Assembly (NCBI RefSeq): GCF_900141915.1
Contig: NZ_FQZG01000022.1
Span: 1-55,819, forward strand
DNA length: 55,819 bases
Reading direction: 5' to 3'
Source of the DNA: Tessaracoccus bendigoensis DSM 12906
GTDB lineage: Bacteria; Actinomycetota; Actinomycetes; Propionibacteriales; Propionibacteriaceae
Position 1 is the stretch's first letter. Each line of letters begins with the position of its first letter. The notes beneath the pieces were generated by a model. It worked only from the letters and a program-made list of their open reading frames with translations. It searched no databases and was not told the origin of the DNA. Position numbers and translations under genes: made by a program. Of this stretch, positions 24,073 to 33,636 are shown in pieces.

Positions 24073-25565
24073 GTGACCATTTCCCAGCAGCACCTGGAGT
24101 CGCGCCTGTGGTCAGCCGCGAATGCGCTTCGCGGCCCCGTGGCCCACGCCGACTTCATGACCTACATGTTCCCGATGCTGTTCTGGAAGTGGATCAGTGA
24201 TACCTGGACGTGGGAGCACGAGCAGGCGGTCGCGGACTTCGGAGATGCCCTCAACGACGAGATCGAGGCGGACTACCACCGCTTCGATCTCCCGGGGGGC
24301 ACGCACTGGAATGACGTGGCCCGCAGCACGCTGCCGAACCTCGGGGCACGCATCCAGAGGGCACTGGACAAGATCGCCCAAGCCAACGCCGAGAAGTTGG
24401 CTGGCATCTTCGGTGACGCAGCGTGGGGCAACAAGGAACGCCTCCCCGAGGAGCACCTCCGCAACCTCATCTCATCCTTCGACGGGCTCAACCTCAACCC
24501 CGACGAGGTGTCCCACGACATGCTGGGGCAGGCATACGAGTACCTGCTCAAATACTTCGCGGAAGGGGCAGGCCAGAAGGCCGGTGAGTTCTTCACCCCC
24601 GTCAGGTGGTCAGGTTGCTGGTGCGCCTCCTCGATCCCCAACCGGAGGAGACCATCTACGATCCCACCTGCGGCTCGGGAGGGATGCTGATGGAGACCAT
24701 CAACACCATCCGGGCGCGCGGAGAGGACCACCGCACCCTTCGCCTCTACGGTCAAGAGGTCAACCTCACCACCTCCGCCATCGCGCGGATGAACCTCTAC
24801 CTGCACGAGATCGAGGACTTCAAGATCGTCCGTGGGGACACGCTCCGAGCCCCAGGGCTGCGGAACCCCAATGGGACGCTCCAGAAGTTCGACGTGGTGA
24901 TCGCCAATCCGCCGTTCTCGCTGAAGAACTGGGGACGAGACACTTGGGAGTCCGACCCTCGGGCGTTCTGCGGGGTGCCACCCAAGGACAAGGGTGACTA
25001 CGCCTTCATCCAGCACATGATCGCCTCGATGGATGAGGAGCGGGGTCGCGTCGGCGTGGTGATGCCGCTCGGCGCGCTGTTCCGAGCCGGGGCCGAAGGC
25101 TCCATCCGCGCGTGCCTTGTGGAGAAGGACCTGCTGGAGGCCGTCATCGGGCTTGGCCCGAACCTCTTCTACGGGGCCTCCATCCCGGTCTGCCTGATGA
25201 TCTTCCGCAAGGAGAAGGTCGAGGAGCGCAAGAACAAGGTGCTCTTCATCGACGCCACGGAGCGTGTGAAGACTGGGCGAGCGCAGAACGAACTGGGCGA
25301 CGATGACGTGGACGCCATCCTGAAGGCATTCCACGAGGGAGTCGACCTTGATGGTGACGGCGGAGTGAACCTCCGACTGGTCGACCTGTCCGAGATCGAA
25401 GCGAACGGACACGACCTCAACATCGGGAGGTACGTCGCGGGCGCAGAATCCGAAGCGGTCGACGTGACCGAAGCCTTGGCCGCATGGCAGGAAGCCCGGG
25501 CAGAGCGTCTCGCTGCCGAGGAGGCCATGGTCGAGCGACTGAGGGCGGCTGGCTTCGATGCGTGA
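24073..25565 (+). pseudogene. hsdM: Type I restriction-modification methyltransferase subunit, one-base frameshift
   Basis: The reading starts at GTG 24073 (after AAGGAAG) with the HsdM N-terminal domain (HADFMTYMFPMLFWKWISD...), continues to AGQKAGEFFTP, and then loses frame. The rest (from about 24606, VVRLLVRLLDPQPEE...) has the SAM motif DPTCGSGGMLMET and the catalytic IANPPFSLKNW. Restoring one C to the run at 24596-24600 (five Cs; six needed) gives the family-typical FFTPR(x)VV and a full protein of about 497 residues. As read, no whole HsdM is made. It could be a real null, a phase-variable tract or a sequencing error. HsdM methylates host DNA in complex with HsdS and protects against HsdR. 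Confidence 0.85.
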
Positions 25566-26745
25566 GGGATGGCGCAAGGTTCGCGTCTCTGATGTGGCTC
25601 AGGTCATTGGTGGGGGAACGCCCAAGACCTTCCACGGCCCTTACTGGGACGGGGGCATTCCTTGGATCACGCCGAAGGACCTTTCAGACAGGCCCGCCCT
25701 CTACACGGCGGAGGGGTCGCGCTCCATTACTGAGGCTGGTGTAAAGGGCAGTGGTGCACAGTGGCTGCCAGCGGGGACAGTCCTGCTTTCCACGCGTGCG
25801 CCAATCGGCTACGTCACCATCGCAGCGCGCCCGCTCACTACAAACCAGGGCTTCAAGAGCCTTGTGCTGGCGGACGGCCAACTTCCCGAATACTGGTACT
25901 ACCTTCTCAGCGGATCAACCGAATATCTGCGCTCGCGGGCTCCGGGGTCGACCTTTCCCGAACTGAGCAAACGTGCCGTAGGAGCGCTGGAGTTCGCCCT
26001 TCCCCCCGTCCAAGAGCAGCGACGCATCGTAGACCTGATGAGCCACGTGGATTCCCTGAGAGCGGCGCTCTCCGAAGAGGCCGCCCGTCTCTTCTCTGCG
26101 CTTTGCGCCTTCCGTGACAGCATATGGGACGTTCCGCAGCGCGTACCGCTGTCGCGATACTGCCGTGTCGATGGCGGATTGGTCGACCCCACAGGAGAGG
26201 GCCAGCGTGATCGTCCGCACGTGGGAACCGACAGGATCGCCTCCGGGACAGGCGATCTCATCGGCGTTCAGAGTGTCAGCGAGGACGGCGTAACGAGTGG
26301 GAAGTTCGAGTTCTCCGAGCGGCACGTTGTCTACTCCAAGATTCGACCCAATCTGATGAAGGTCGCCATGCCTACGTTCTCCGGGTTGTGTAGTGCGGAC
26401 GCGTATCCTCTGCTGCCCGCCCCGGGCGTACCTCGCCGATGGCTGCAACAGTTGCTACTGACAACAGAGTTCACGACGTTGGCCGTTTCCCAGTCAGGGC
26501 GCACAAAGATGCCGAAGATCAATCAGCCAGCCCTCATGGGGCTGATGGTTCCGGACATCGCTGATGGTGCGCGCGAAGAGCAGGCTGTGGTACTCGACGC
26601 TCTCGACGCACTGAGAGTGGGGTTGGGGAAGGAACGAGACGCGCTTGATCGGCAACGCGCCGCATTGCTCGGTTCTTTGCTCACGGGGGATCACGAGATT
26701 CCTTCCTCCTACGATGAGTTCATCCGCGATGAAGGGGCGGCGTGA
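25558..26745 (+). CDS. hsdS: Type I restriction-modification specificity subunit
   Basis: A 395-residue protein with two target-recognition domains. The first is GWRKVRVSDVAQVIGGGTPKT...IPWITPKDL...STFPELSKRAVGALEFALPPVQEQRRIVDLM, ending in the usual conserved helix (about residues 150-175). The second starts near VPLSRYCRVDGGLVDP and ends with a second coiled helix (REEQAVVLDALDALRVGLGKERDALDRQRAALLGSLL). The helices set the spacing of the two half-sites and hold HsdM. It overlaps hsdM by 8 bp. Confidence 0.92.
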   Translation: MREGWRKVRVSDVAQVIGGGTPKTFHGPYWDGGIPWITPKDLSDRPALYTAEGSRSITEAGVKGSGAQWLPAGTVLLSTRAPIGYVTIAARPLTTNQGFKSLVLADGQLPEYWYYLLSGSTEYLRSRAPGSTFPELSKRAVGALEFALPPVQEQRRIVDLMSHVDSLRAALSEEAARLFSALCAFRDSIWDVPQRVPLSRYCRVDGGLVDPTGEGQRDRPHVGTDRIASGTGDLIGVQSVSEDGVTSGKFEFSERHVVYSKIRPNLMKVAMPTFSGLCSADAYPLLPAPGVPRRWLQQLLLTTEFTTLAVSQSGRTKMPKINQPALMGLMVPDIADGAREEQAVVLDALDALRVGLGKERDALDRQRAALLGSLLTGDHEIPSSYDEFIRDEGAA

Positions 26746-29700
26746 TGGCGTTCGATGAGAAGCACACCGTGCAGGACTGGCTTGTGAAGCGACTCGTCGG
26801 GTTGGGTTGGACCTACGAGCCGGCCACCCACCTCCAGCGCTCCAACACGGACGTGCTCATCGAAGAAGACCTGATGGAGGCGCTGGTCGTCCTGAACCCC
26901 GCCATCGGCGCGGACGAGGAGCGTCTGGATGAGGCGCTTCCGCGCATCCGGGGGGCTGTGACGGCTGCCAGTACGGACGGGCTCGTGGTAGCGAACGAGC
27001 GCCTGGTGACCTTCATGCGTGGGGACGTGAACCACAGGTACATCGGGACCCCTCATGACGTGCCCCTACGGCTTGTCGACGTCGATGATCTCGCCAACAA
27101 CACCTACGTCGTCTCCGACGAGGTTGTCTTCGGCCCGCCCGGGGACGAGCGCCGGTATGACGTGGTGCTGTTCATCAACGGCTTGCCGGTCGTGGTGATT
27201 GAGGCCAAGACCCCGGTGAAGTCATCGGTGACATGGCTGAAAGGCGCGAAGGACATCGCAGACGTGTATGCGCCTGAAGGTCCGTCGTTCTTCGCCCCCA
27301 ACGTGTTGTGTGCCTCCACGGACGGCAAAGAGTTCCACTACGGAGCCATCGGTCAGCCCGCGACGGAGTGGCTGATGTGGGGGTCGACGCAGGACCCCTA
27401 CGACCTCGATGGCCTGCCGCGCGTGGAGCGCTCGGTAGACCTGCTGTTGACTCCACAGAGCATCCTGTCGATCCTTCGGGACTTCACCCTCTTCGAGGAC
27501 GCCGAGTCGGGCAAGCGCAAGTTGATCCCTCGCTACCCACAGGTGGAGGCGGTTGAAGCGATCCATGAGCGCGTGATCAGCGGCGGGGACCGGGGCCTCA
27601 TCTGGCACTACCAGGGGACGGGCAAGACCCTCCTGATGGGCTTCGCGGCAGTGCGTCTTCTTCACGATCCCGAGGTGGGCGACCCAACCGTCCTGGTGGT
27701 CCTTGACCGGCTCGATCTTGTCGAGCAGGTGGCCCGTCAGTTCAAGACCACGGGCCTGCCGATGCTGAAGGTGGCGGAGACGACGGCCCAGTTGTCCCAG
27801 ATGTTGCGCGACGATCACCGAGGGATCGTCGTCACCACGATCTTCCGGTTCGAGGACGCGGGCGTCCTCAACGACCGCCAGAACATCATCGTCATGGTGG
27901 ACGAGGCCCACCGCACCCAGGAGGGGTCACTCGGTGAGCGCATGCGGACCGCGCTGCCGAACGCACGGTTCTTCGGGCTGACGGGCACGCCCATCTCCCA
28001 CAAGGACAAGAACACCTTCAAGTTGTTCGGCTCGGACACGGACCCGGGCTACGTGCTGAACACCTACTCGATGGAGCGTTCCATCGCTGACGGGGCTTCG
28101 GTACCTGTCCACGTCGAGACCAGGCTGGTCGAGTGGCACCTGGACAAGGAGGCGATGGAGGCCGAGTTCGACGCTCTGGCCCAGGAGGAAGACCTCACCG
28201 AAGAGGAGCGCGACGTTCTGGTCCGCAAGGGCGGAACCGTGAAGACCGTCCTGCTCAACCCGGACCGCATCACAGCCGTTTGCACGGACATCCTCGATCA
28301 CTTCACGGCAAAGGTGGCACCGCTGGGGATGAAGGCCCAAGTGGTGGCCTACGACCGTGACCTCGTGGTCCTGTACGAGCAGGAACTGAACCGGCTCATC
28401 GCAGAGCGCGGCCTGGACCTGACAACTCAGGTCGTCATGACGGTCGGCGGCAAGGACGACAAGCAGGAGTGGAAGACCTACGAACTCACGCGCGCCCAAG
28501 AGGCGGTGGTCAAGCGTGAGTTCAACAAGGTGGGCCAACCTCCGACGTTCCTTGTGGTCACGGCGAAGTTGCTCACGGGCTTCGACGCGCCCATCGAGCA
28601 GGTGATGTACCTGGATCGTCCCCTGACCCGGCACACGCTGTTCCAGGCGATCACGCGCACCAACCGGCGCTTCACCAACCCCGTGACGGGACAGGAGAAG
28701 CACAACGGACTGGTGGTCGACTACATCGGGCTGGGACCGGCCATCGCAGCCGCGCTGAAGGCAGCGGACCCCGAAGCGGGGGGCAAGCGCCCGGTGGACG
28801 TGGCCGAACTGATCCCCGAGTTCCTAGCCCGGCTCGCCCAGACCTTTCAGCGATTCGAGGGCATCGACCTGGTGGACTCCTCCTACGAGGCGCTCATGGC
28901 CGCGATGGAGCGCATCAAGGGGCAGGAGGAGAAGGCGCGGTTCTGGCGGGACTTCACGGGTGTGCAGACCCTGTGGGAGTTGCTCGCGCCTCGGGATGAA
29001 CTGGACGAGCACGAACCCCTCTACAAGTGGCTGGCGCAGGTCTACGAGGCGTCAAAGCCCGGCAAGGCTTCTGAAGACATCCTGTGGGAGCGACTGGGGG
29101 CCAAGACGCTGGCGCTCGTGCACGGCCACATGTCCAACATCAAGGTCACGGGCACGGGACTTGAAGAGGTCATCGTTGATCCCGACAGCATCGAGCGGCT
29201 CCGCAAGTTGGCCGAGCAGGGGGAACTCGACATCGACCCCGAGCGAGACCTGCTGAAGGACCCCGTGACCCTCGAAGAGGTCTTCGACACTATCGACGCC
29301 CGGGTGCAGCGCCGCCTGAAGGAGTCGGGTGGGCACGAGGTCTACAAGACACTGGCCGAGAAGATCGAGCGACTTCGCAAGCAGGCTGCCCAATCCGCCA
29401 GCGACACCATTGAGTTCCTGAAGAAGGCCCTCGACGTGGCCAAGACCGCAGTCCAAGCCGAAAGGTTGGAGGAAGACGGAGACCTGGACGCAGCGGTCAC
29501 CCTTCTCGACCCCAACATCGGTGCACTCACCCAGATCGTCAACGAGTACAAGCCCGCCGACACCCCGGTGATCGTGGATGACGTGGTACGTGACATCGAC
29601 ACCATCGTCAAGCAGGTCTCGTACTCGGGCTGGACCCAGGATCAAGGCGGTGACCGCACGGTCCGAAAGGAACTGCGGCAGGTGCTGAAGAAGTACCGCC

Positions 29701-29759
29701 TGCCCCTTACGGGCGACCTGTTCGACCGAGCCTACGCCTACATTCGAGAGAACTACTGA
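26745..29759 (+). CDS. hsdR: Type I restriction-modification restriction/translocase subunit
   Basis: A 1004-residue protein. The N-terminal nuclease domain has VLFINGLPVVVIEAKTP (the E-x-K of the PD-(D/E)xK site). The motor domain has Walker A WHYQGTGKTLL (about residue 287), VDEAHRTQEGS, GLTGTPI and AITRTNRR. A long helical C-terminus binds the methylase core. It cuts unmodified DNA after ATP-driven translocation. The ATG at 26745 overlaps the hsdS stop as TGATG. It is intact, unlike hsdM; an HsdR without a methylase would be harmless only because assembly needs HsdM. Confidence 0.95.
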   Translation: MAFDEKHTVQDWLVKRLVGLGWTYEPATHLQRSNTDVLIEEDLMEALVVLNPAIGADEERLDEALPRIRGAVTAASTDGLVVANERLVTFMRGDVNHRYIGTPHDVPLRLVDVDDLANNTYVVSDEVVFGPPGDERRYDVVLFINGLPVVVIEAKTPVKSSVTWLKGAKDIADVYAPEGPSFFAPNVLCASTDGKEFHYGAIGQPATEWLMWGSTQDPYDLDGLPRVERSVDLLLTPQSILSILRDFTLFEDAESGKRKLIPRYPQVEAVEAIHERVISGGDRGLIWHYQGTGKTLLMGFAAVRLLHDPEVGDPTVLVVLDRLDLVEQVARQFKTTGLPMLKVAETTAQLSQMLRDDHRGIVVTTIFRFEDAGVLNDRQNIIVMVDEAHRTQEGSLGERMRTALPNARFFGLTGTPISHKDKNTFKLFGSDTDPGYVLNTYSMERSIADGASVPVHVETRLVEWHLDKEAMEAEFDALAQEEDLTEEERDVLVRKGGTVKTVLLNPDRITAVCTDILDHFTAKVAPLGMKAQVVAYDRDLVVLYEQELNRLIAERGLDLTTQVVMTVGGKDDKQEWKTYELTRAQEAVVKREFNKVGQPPTFLVVTAKLLTGFDAPIEQVMYLDRPLTRHTLFQAITRTNRRFTNPVTGQEKHNGLVVDYIGLGPAIAAALKAADPEAGGKRPVDVAELIPEFLARLAQTFQRFEGIDLVDSSYEALMAAMERIKGQEEKARFWRDFTGVQTLWELLAPRDELDEHEPLYKWLAQVYEASKPGKASEDILWERLGAKTLALVHGHMSNIKVTGTGLEEVIVDPDSIERLRKLAEQGELDIDPERDLLKDPVTLEEVFDTIDARVQRRLKESGGHEVYKTLAEKIERLRKQAAQSASDTIEFLKKALDVAKTAVQAERLEEDGDLDAAVTLLDPNIGALTQIVNEYKPADTPVIVDDVVRDIDTIVKQVSYSGWTQDQGGDRTVRKELRQVLKKYRLPLTGDLFDRAYAYIRENY

Positions 29760-29805
29760 GCCGCAGACGGAGACTCAACCAAGATTGTCACTTCTCACTG
29801 ATGTA

Positions 29806-30192
29806 ATGAGGATCATGCCCCCGAAGACGAACACCGACCCCGTTGAAGGCGATGTTTATCGCACCAGTCCGGACACATCTGCATCCGGGGATGTGCATGG
29901 GGAGAACAAGAGAATCTGTGGCGTTGTCGAACTCACCCGCAGGTCTGTGCTCACGCTCACGAGGACGACACGTCCTGAGAAGCATGCGAGGAAACTGGAG
30001 TCTGCGAAGAACAAGCAGATGGGGCTCACTAAGGCTGCTTGGTGGACAGACGTCAACCAACGGCCTCTGTCCCGGTCCTGGTTGGCAGACCCTGATCGGG
30101 TCGAGTATCTTGGAAGGCTGCCCGAGCCGGAGTCGACACAGTTGGCGGAGTTCTGGCAGATGTCCAAGATGCTAGGACGGACGAACCTGTGA
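29806..30192 (+). CDS. Small hypothetical protein, possible MazF/PemK-like fold
   Basis: A 128-residue protein (start uncertain; TTG 29785 and ATG 29815 are also in frame). The segment GDVYRTSPDTSASGDVHGENKRICGVVELTRRSVLTLTRTT is reminiscent of the first strands of PemK/MazF toxins, but the resemblance is weak and the rest (KAAWWTDVNQRPLSRSWLADPDRVEYLGRL) is not diagnostic. It follows hsdR by 46 bp and its stop overlaps the next gene (TGATG), so it belongs to an appended three-gene unit. Confidence 0.5.
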   Translation: MRIMPPKTNTDPVEGDVYRTSPDTSASGDVHGENKRICGVVELTRRSVLTLTRTTRPEKHARKLESAKNKQMGLTKAAWWTDVNQRPLSRSWLADPDRVEYLGRLPEPESTQLAEFWQMSKMLGRTNL

Positions 30193-31070
30193 TGCTACAA
30201 GATGCGCTCGGTGCACCCCTGACGCTGCCAACTGAGGGGGAAGTGGGGCAGCCAGCCGTTGGCGACCTTTGGGTTGTCAGCGCCGACGGGCAGGATCGCG
30301 GCGTGGTGATGATTAGCGCGGTGCGCGACCTCCACGTGCTGGCTTGGCCGGTGACTCTCCCCACCAGGGCCGCCGCCGCCCCCTCTTTCCTCATCACGGT
30401 GCCTGACATGGGCGACTTCGTTGCGTGGCCGGATGCGGAGTTCGGGTTGGCCTTGGCTGCGCTGGATCGCAGGTTGGCCCACGTTCTCGATGACAGGACG
30501 ATCCGCACGATCCGTTGGGCCGTCACCGAGGACGAGCCGGTGGACGACGTGTCCACCTGCCCCGCTGTCAATACCGCTGAGGCGGTAGCCGCTTTTGAGG
30601 CCGTCTGCTCACAGGCATGGGCACTGGGGGACTGGGCTTGGCCCGACAACACGATTGGCGAAGCGGCGCTGTCGCAGGACGCTCTCTCCGATGCCGGGGT
30701 GGAAATCGCGCAGTTGGCGCAGGCGCTCGGCGTGAAACCTGGACGCGCCTCCGCACTGGCCCGAGGAGTCAAGGTCCCCACGCCGGAGGAGGTTGCGACG
30801 ATCCTGTCGTTGTTCCCCGCAGGGACCGTTGCCGGAGACATTCTGGAGCCGGTTGACGGTGCAGATGCCGTCGTCCTCAGCCTGCCCGAATACAAGTCAA
30901 GAGTGCGACTGTTGTCCACCGAGCGCACCCTCCCCGAGCGCCGCGCCCGCACCATGGTGTGGGAGCAGGCGTGTTCCCGTGCAGCCCGTCAGGTTGCCCA
31001 TACAGCACCGTTGGAGGCCGCTCGCGCGAGGGTGAACTACGCACTTGAAGAACTCATGGGCTGGACATGA
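30192..31070 (+). CDS. HTH-containing partner of the ImmA/IrrE protease
   Basis: A 292-residue protein with no clear N-terminal family. Near residues 175-205 the stretch VEIAQLAQALGVKPGRASALARGVKVPTPEEVATIL looks like a helix-turn-helix. The C-terminus is helical and basic. It overlaps both neighbours by a few bases and sits directly before an ImmA/IrrE-type metalloprotease, the usual arrangement for an HTH repressor cleaved by that protease. The pairing is inferred. Confidence 0.6.
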   Translation: MLQDALGAPLTLPTEGEVGQPAVGDLWVVSADGQDRGVVMISAVRDLHVLAWPVTLPTRAAAAPSFLITVPDMGDFVAWPDAEFGLALAALDRRLAHVLDDRTIRTIRWAVTEDEPVDDVSTCPAVNTAEAVAAFEAVCSQAWALGDWAWPDNTIGEAALSQDALSDAGVEIAQLAQALGVKPGRASALARGVKVPTPEEVATILSLFPAGTVAGDILEPVDGADAVVLSLPEYKSRVRLLSTERTLPERRARTMVWEQACSRAARQVAHTAPLEAARARVNYALEELMGWT

Positions 31071-32104
31071 CGCTCCCGCAGGGACGCAGCGTCGCGGAGT
31101 GGACTGGTCAAGGGCTGGTGGCTCTGGCTAGTCGCCACCTTCGTGAAGAGTTCGCGCGTCTGTATCCCGATGCTGCTGAAGTAGCGAGTGTTGACGCCAT
31201 TGAGGCACTGGCCTTGATCCCCGACGTTGTTGTGGAGTGGGCCAGCACGCCACCCAGAGGCAGTTGTGAACTGGGCGGTGTCTACGACGGCGATGTCGAA
31301 CCGGCACGAATCATCATCCGCGAGTCCCACAACCGCAAGCGCAACCTCTTCACCGCGCTTCATGAGGTCGGTCATCACATCTTCTGGAACGACGAGGCGT
31401 GGCAGTTCCAGATTCTTCCGGAACTTCGTGACAAAGCGCGGCTGATTGAAGAGAAGATCGTCAATGACTTCGCCGCCAGCATCTTGGTGCCTGAGGAGGC
31501 CGTTGCGCTTCATCTTGGTGATGGAGTGAGCCCTGAGGGCATCCAAGCGCTCATCCAAGGCACCCAGGCATCGGCCACCACATGCTGCATCCGCGCACTC
31601 AACCAGCCGGGCCAGAGGCTCGTGATCCTCGCATCCGAGGATGGCCACATCTGGTACGCAGACTCCAATGGCACCCCCTATAACCCCGGCAAGCGGGTGG
31701 CTCAGCCCGCCCTCATTTCCGCTATTGAGCGGGCCCGTGAGTCGGGGAAGTACCGCTTGATGGGCGGCGACGGCATCCGGTACTCCAAGGGTTGGGCGGA
31801 CACGGATGTTTGTTTGGACGTTCTGCTGCACGACGGGTTGGTCATTGCCGTCGTAACGTCGACGCGCCCTTCTCTGCGCGGTAGCGTCTCCACTGGCTGG
31901 CACGAAGTGTGTGAAGCATGCGGTGCCGAGTTCGCGGTCAGTGCTTCCAGCGGCCAGTGCACGACCTGTGGAGACTGGAAGTGTCCCGATTGTCGGGGCT
32001 GTCAGTGCACTGCGAGCAAGGCGGTCTACTGCCGCAGATGCTTCTTGGCGCTTCCCACGGCTGAGGTGTCCAAGGGGATGGCGGTGCACGAAGAGTGTGA
32101 ATGA
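31067..32104 (+). CDS. ImmA/IrrE-family metallopeptidase with Cys-rich C-terminus
   Basis: A 345-residue protein. The zinc-protease motif HEVGHH is at about residues 99-104 and a probable third ligand Glu at 128-129 in EEKIVNDFAASILVP, as in ImmA/IrrE proteases that cut HTH repressors. After a beta-rich middle domain the C-terminus has ten cysteines between 282 and 325 (pairs CEAC, CTTC, CPDC, CQC, CRRC), suggesting two or more zinc ribbons. ATGA overlap with the HTH gene shows coupling. Placement right after hsdMSR suggests a regulatory or back-up defence role. Confidence 0.8.
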   Translation: MTLPQGRSVAEWTGQGLVALASRHLREEFARLYPDAAEVASVDAIEALALIPDVVVEWASTPPRGSCELGGVYDGDVEPARIIIRESHNRKRNLFTALHEVGHHIFWNDEAWQFQILPELRDKARLIEEKIVNDFAASILVPEEAVALHLGDGVSPEGIQALIQGTQASATTCCIRALNQPGQRLVILASEDGHIWYADSNGTPYNPGKRVAQPALISAIERARESGKYRLMGGDGIRYSKGWADTDVCLDVLLHDGLVIAVVTSTRPSLRGSVSTGWHEVCEACGAEFAVSASSGQCTTCGDWKCPDCRGCQCTASKAVYCRRCFLALPTAEVSKGMAVHEECE

Positions 32105-32193
32105 TCCAGAAGGTTAGGTCCATCTCCTCGAACACCTGTGCATCTACGCTCGATAGCACTCAGTCACACAAGCCCGATCTCGGAGGGACCGTC

Positions 32194-32382
32194 ATGACCC
32201 AGCACAACCCCAAGGACTCCCTCCAGGCCGACCTGGAGGCGCTCAACGAGGTCTTCGAGGCCGAGGACCGAGAAGATCGCCGCGCCGAGGCCCAGCGCCG
32301 TCGTGACGGACTCCCAGAACCGAAGCGGGACATCCGGGCCTTCGAAGGCTTCGCGGACGGCGGAGTGGCTCCTCGCGACTGA
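32194..32382 (+). CDS. Small acidic/basic hypothetical protein
   Basis: A 62-residue highly charged protein (EVFEAEDREDRRAEAQRRRDG) starting at the ATG at 32194 after GGAGGGACCGTC. It is likely one long helix with a disordered tail. I do not recognise it. It ends 8 bp before the stop of a convergent small gene. Confidence 0.5.
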   Translation: MTQHNPKDSLQADLEALNEVFEAEDREDRRAEAQRRRDGLPEPKRDIRAFEGFADGGVAPRD

Positions 32383-32390
32383 GGTCGGGC

Positions 32391-32546
32391 TCAGAAACCG
32401 CTGACCCATGCCTCCTCTAGGAGCACCGACGCAAGCGCGTACTCGCAGCGGTCGAGGTCGGAGACGAGATGGGTGAGGTCATTCGCAGCGCGCTCGGCTG
32501 CCTCGAAGACGGTGGAGATCAGGGTCTGCTGGTTGGTCGCTCTCAT
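32391..32546 (-). CDS. Small helical hypothetical protein
   Basis: A 51-residue reading (MRATNQQTLISTVFEAAERAANDLTHLV...) that looks like two amphipathic helices. It might be a small antitoxin or regulator. The ribosome-binding site is weak, and the frame is open upstream to 32633 without recognisable sequence. Confidence 0.35.
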   Translation of the reverse strand: MRATNQQTLISTVFEAAERAANDLTHLVSDLDRCEYALASVLLEEAWVSGF

Positions 32547-32664
32547 GCGCCAGGACTGTAGCCAGGCTGGCCCACTTCGCCAATCCCTGTGTGCAGTCCG
32601 ATCTTGGTTGGAGCGACGATGGCGTATAGACAACGGTCGAGCGCAAGCGGACTTGTGGAGGGGG

Positions 32665-33636
32665 TCAGTGGATGCTCCACAATGCCTCGGTCAACCAACC
32701 ATCAACGAAGCCCATCGTGCTCTTAGGCGTCCATCCGAGCACCGAGGGGAACTTGCCCATGGTCGTCCGCAGATCGCTGGCGAAGCGCGAGTCAGGATCG
32801 ACATGCCGTAGCAAGTAGGCCAGGACTGCCGTCAGGAAGTAGACCTTGTTGGTGTCGGCAGATACGAGGTGGTGCAGTTCCTGTTCCACCATGCGCCTGT
32901 TGATCTTGTCCGGGGGGTACACGGTGCTCCTGTTCCAGATGCGCGCGTTGTGAGCGCAGTGGTTGCGGAGCACGTTCAACGCCTTCAGCCAGCCGAACAA
33001 CACCTGCGGATTCTTGACGCCGACCTCCTCCGCGATGCGCCGCGCATCCTTGGGTTGCATCATCCGGTAGAGCCCGATCAGGCAACCCATCGTCATGAAC
33101 TCGGTTGCGGCCCACACAGGCACATCACCGTCGTACTTGGTGACGAAGTGGACCACGTAATCCTCACGGTCTGCCTTGCGCTGCAAGGAGTCGTACTCGC
33201 TGCGCCAGGTGTCGTACTTCGTCCCCGCATGGTCGGGTCCGCGCGATACTGCATTGCATCGCTGGGGGTCGAGGCCGCTGCGGTCCAGGTGGGCAAGGGG
33301 TCCGTGCTTCCCCAGGTGGTAGCCCACCTTGGTGCGCAGCGCGATCTCCAGTGACTGGATTGCAGGCAGCAGCGTGCGCCGAAGCCGGTGGTCGAAGTCA
33401 TGCAACGCCACGGCATCCGACAGGCAAGCGCCCCCCACGAAGTCGTCCGAACGGTGCACCGTGCCAGCGTCGTCGGTTGTGAACGCCCGCATCGGGTAGG
33501 TGTAAGCCGATAGACGGTAGTAGCCGATCCGCTTCAGGGCCCGTACCGCGTCGCCTTCACGGCCAACGTACAGCCCCCGAGAGGACAGGAGGCGAACCTG
33601 CTGGTCGTAAGGCAGGTGGGGCTTGGCGTAGCGCAT
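32665..33636 (-). CDS. Abi-like (Abi_2) abortive infection protein
   Basis: A 323-residue protein. KPHLPYDQQVRLLSSRGLYVGREGDAVRALKRIGYYRLSAYTYPMR at the N-terminus and the later CLIGLYRMMQPKDARRIAEEVG...LRNHCAHNARIWNR are the hallmark parts of the Abi_2 (AbiD/AbiF) family, whose members stop phage growth by an undetermined, probably RNA-targeting, activity. The RNxxAHN...R pattern resembles the RX4-6H motif of HEPN RNases. The start at 33636 (MRYAKPH) was preferred over 33672. Confidence 0.85.
   Translation of the reverse strand: MRYAKPHLPYDQQVRLLSSRGLYVGREGDAVRALKRIGYYRLSAYTYPMRAFTTDDAGTVHRSDDFVGGACLSDAVALHDFDHRLRRTLLPAIQSLEIALRTKVGYHLGKHGPLAHLDRSGLDPQRCNAVSRGPDHAGTKYDTWRSEYDSLQRKADREDYVVHFVTKYDGDVPVWAATEFMTMGCLIGLYRMMQPKDARRIAEEVGVKNPQVLFGWLKALNVLRNHCAHNARIWNRSTVYPPDKINRRMVEQELHHLVSADTNKVYFLTAVLAYLLRHVDPDSRFASDLRTTMGKFPSVLGWTPKSTMGFVDGWLTEALWSIH

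Noticed and set aside
24606-25565. Separate short methyltransferase gene
   Set aside because: It lacks the HsdM N-terminal domain, which is found in another frame immediately before; one C restores a single gene.
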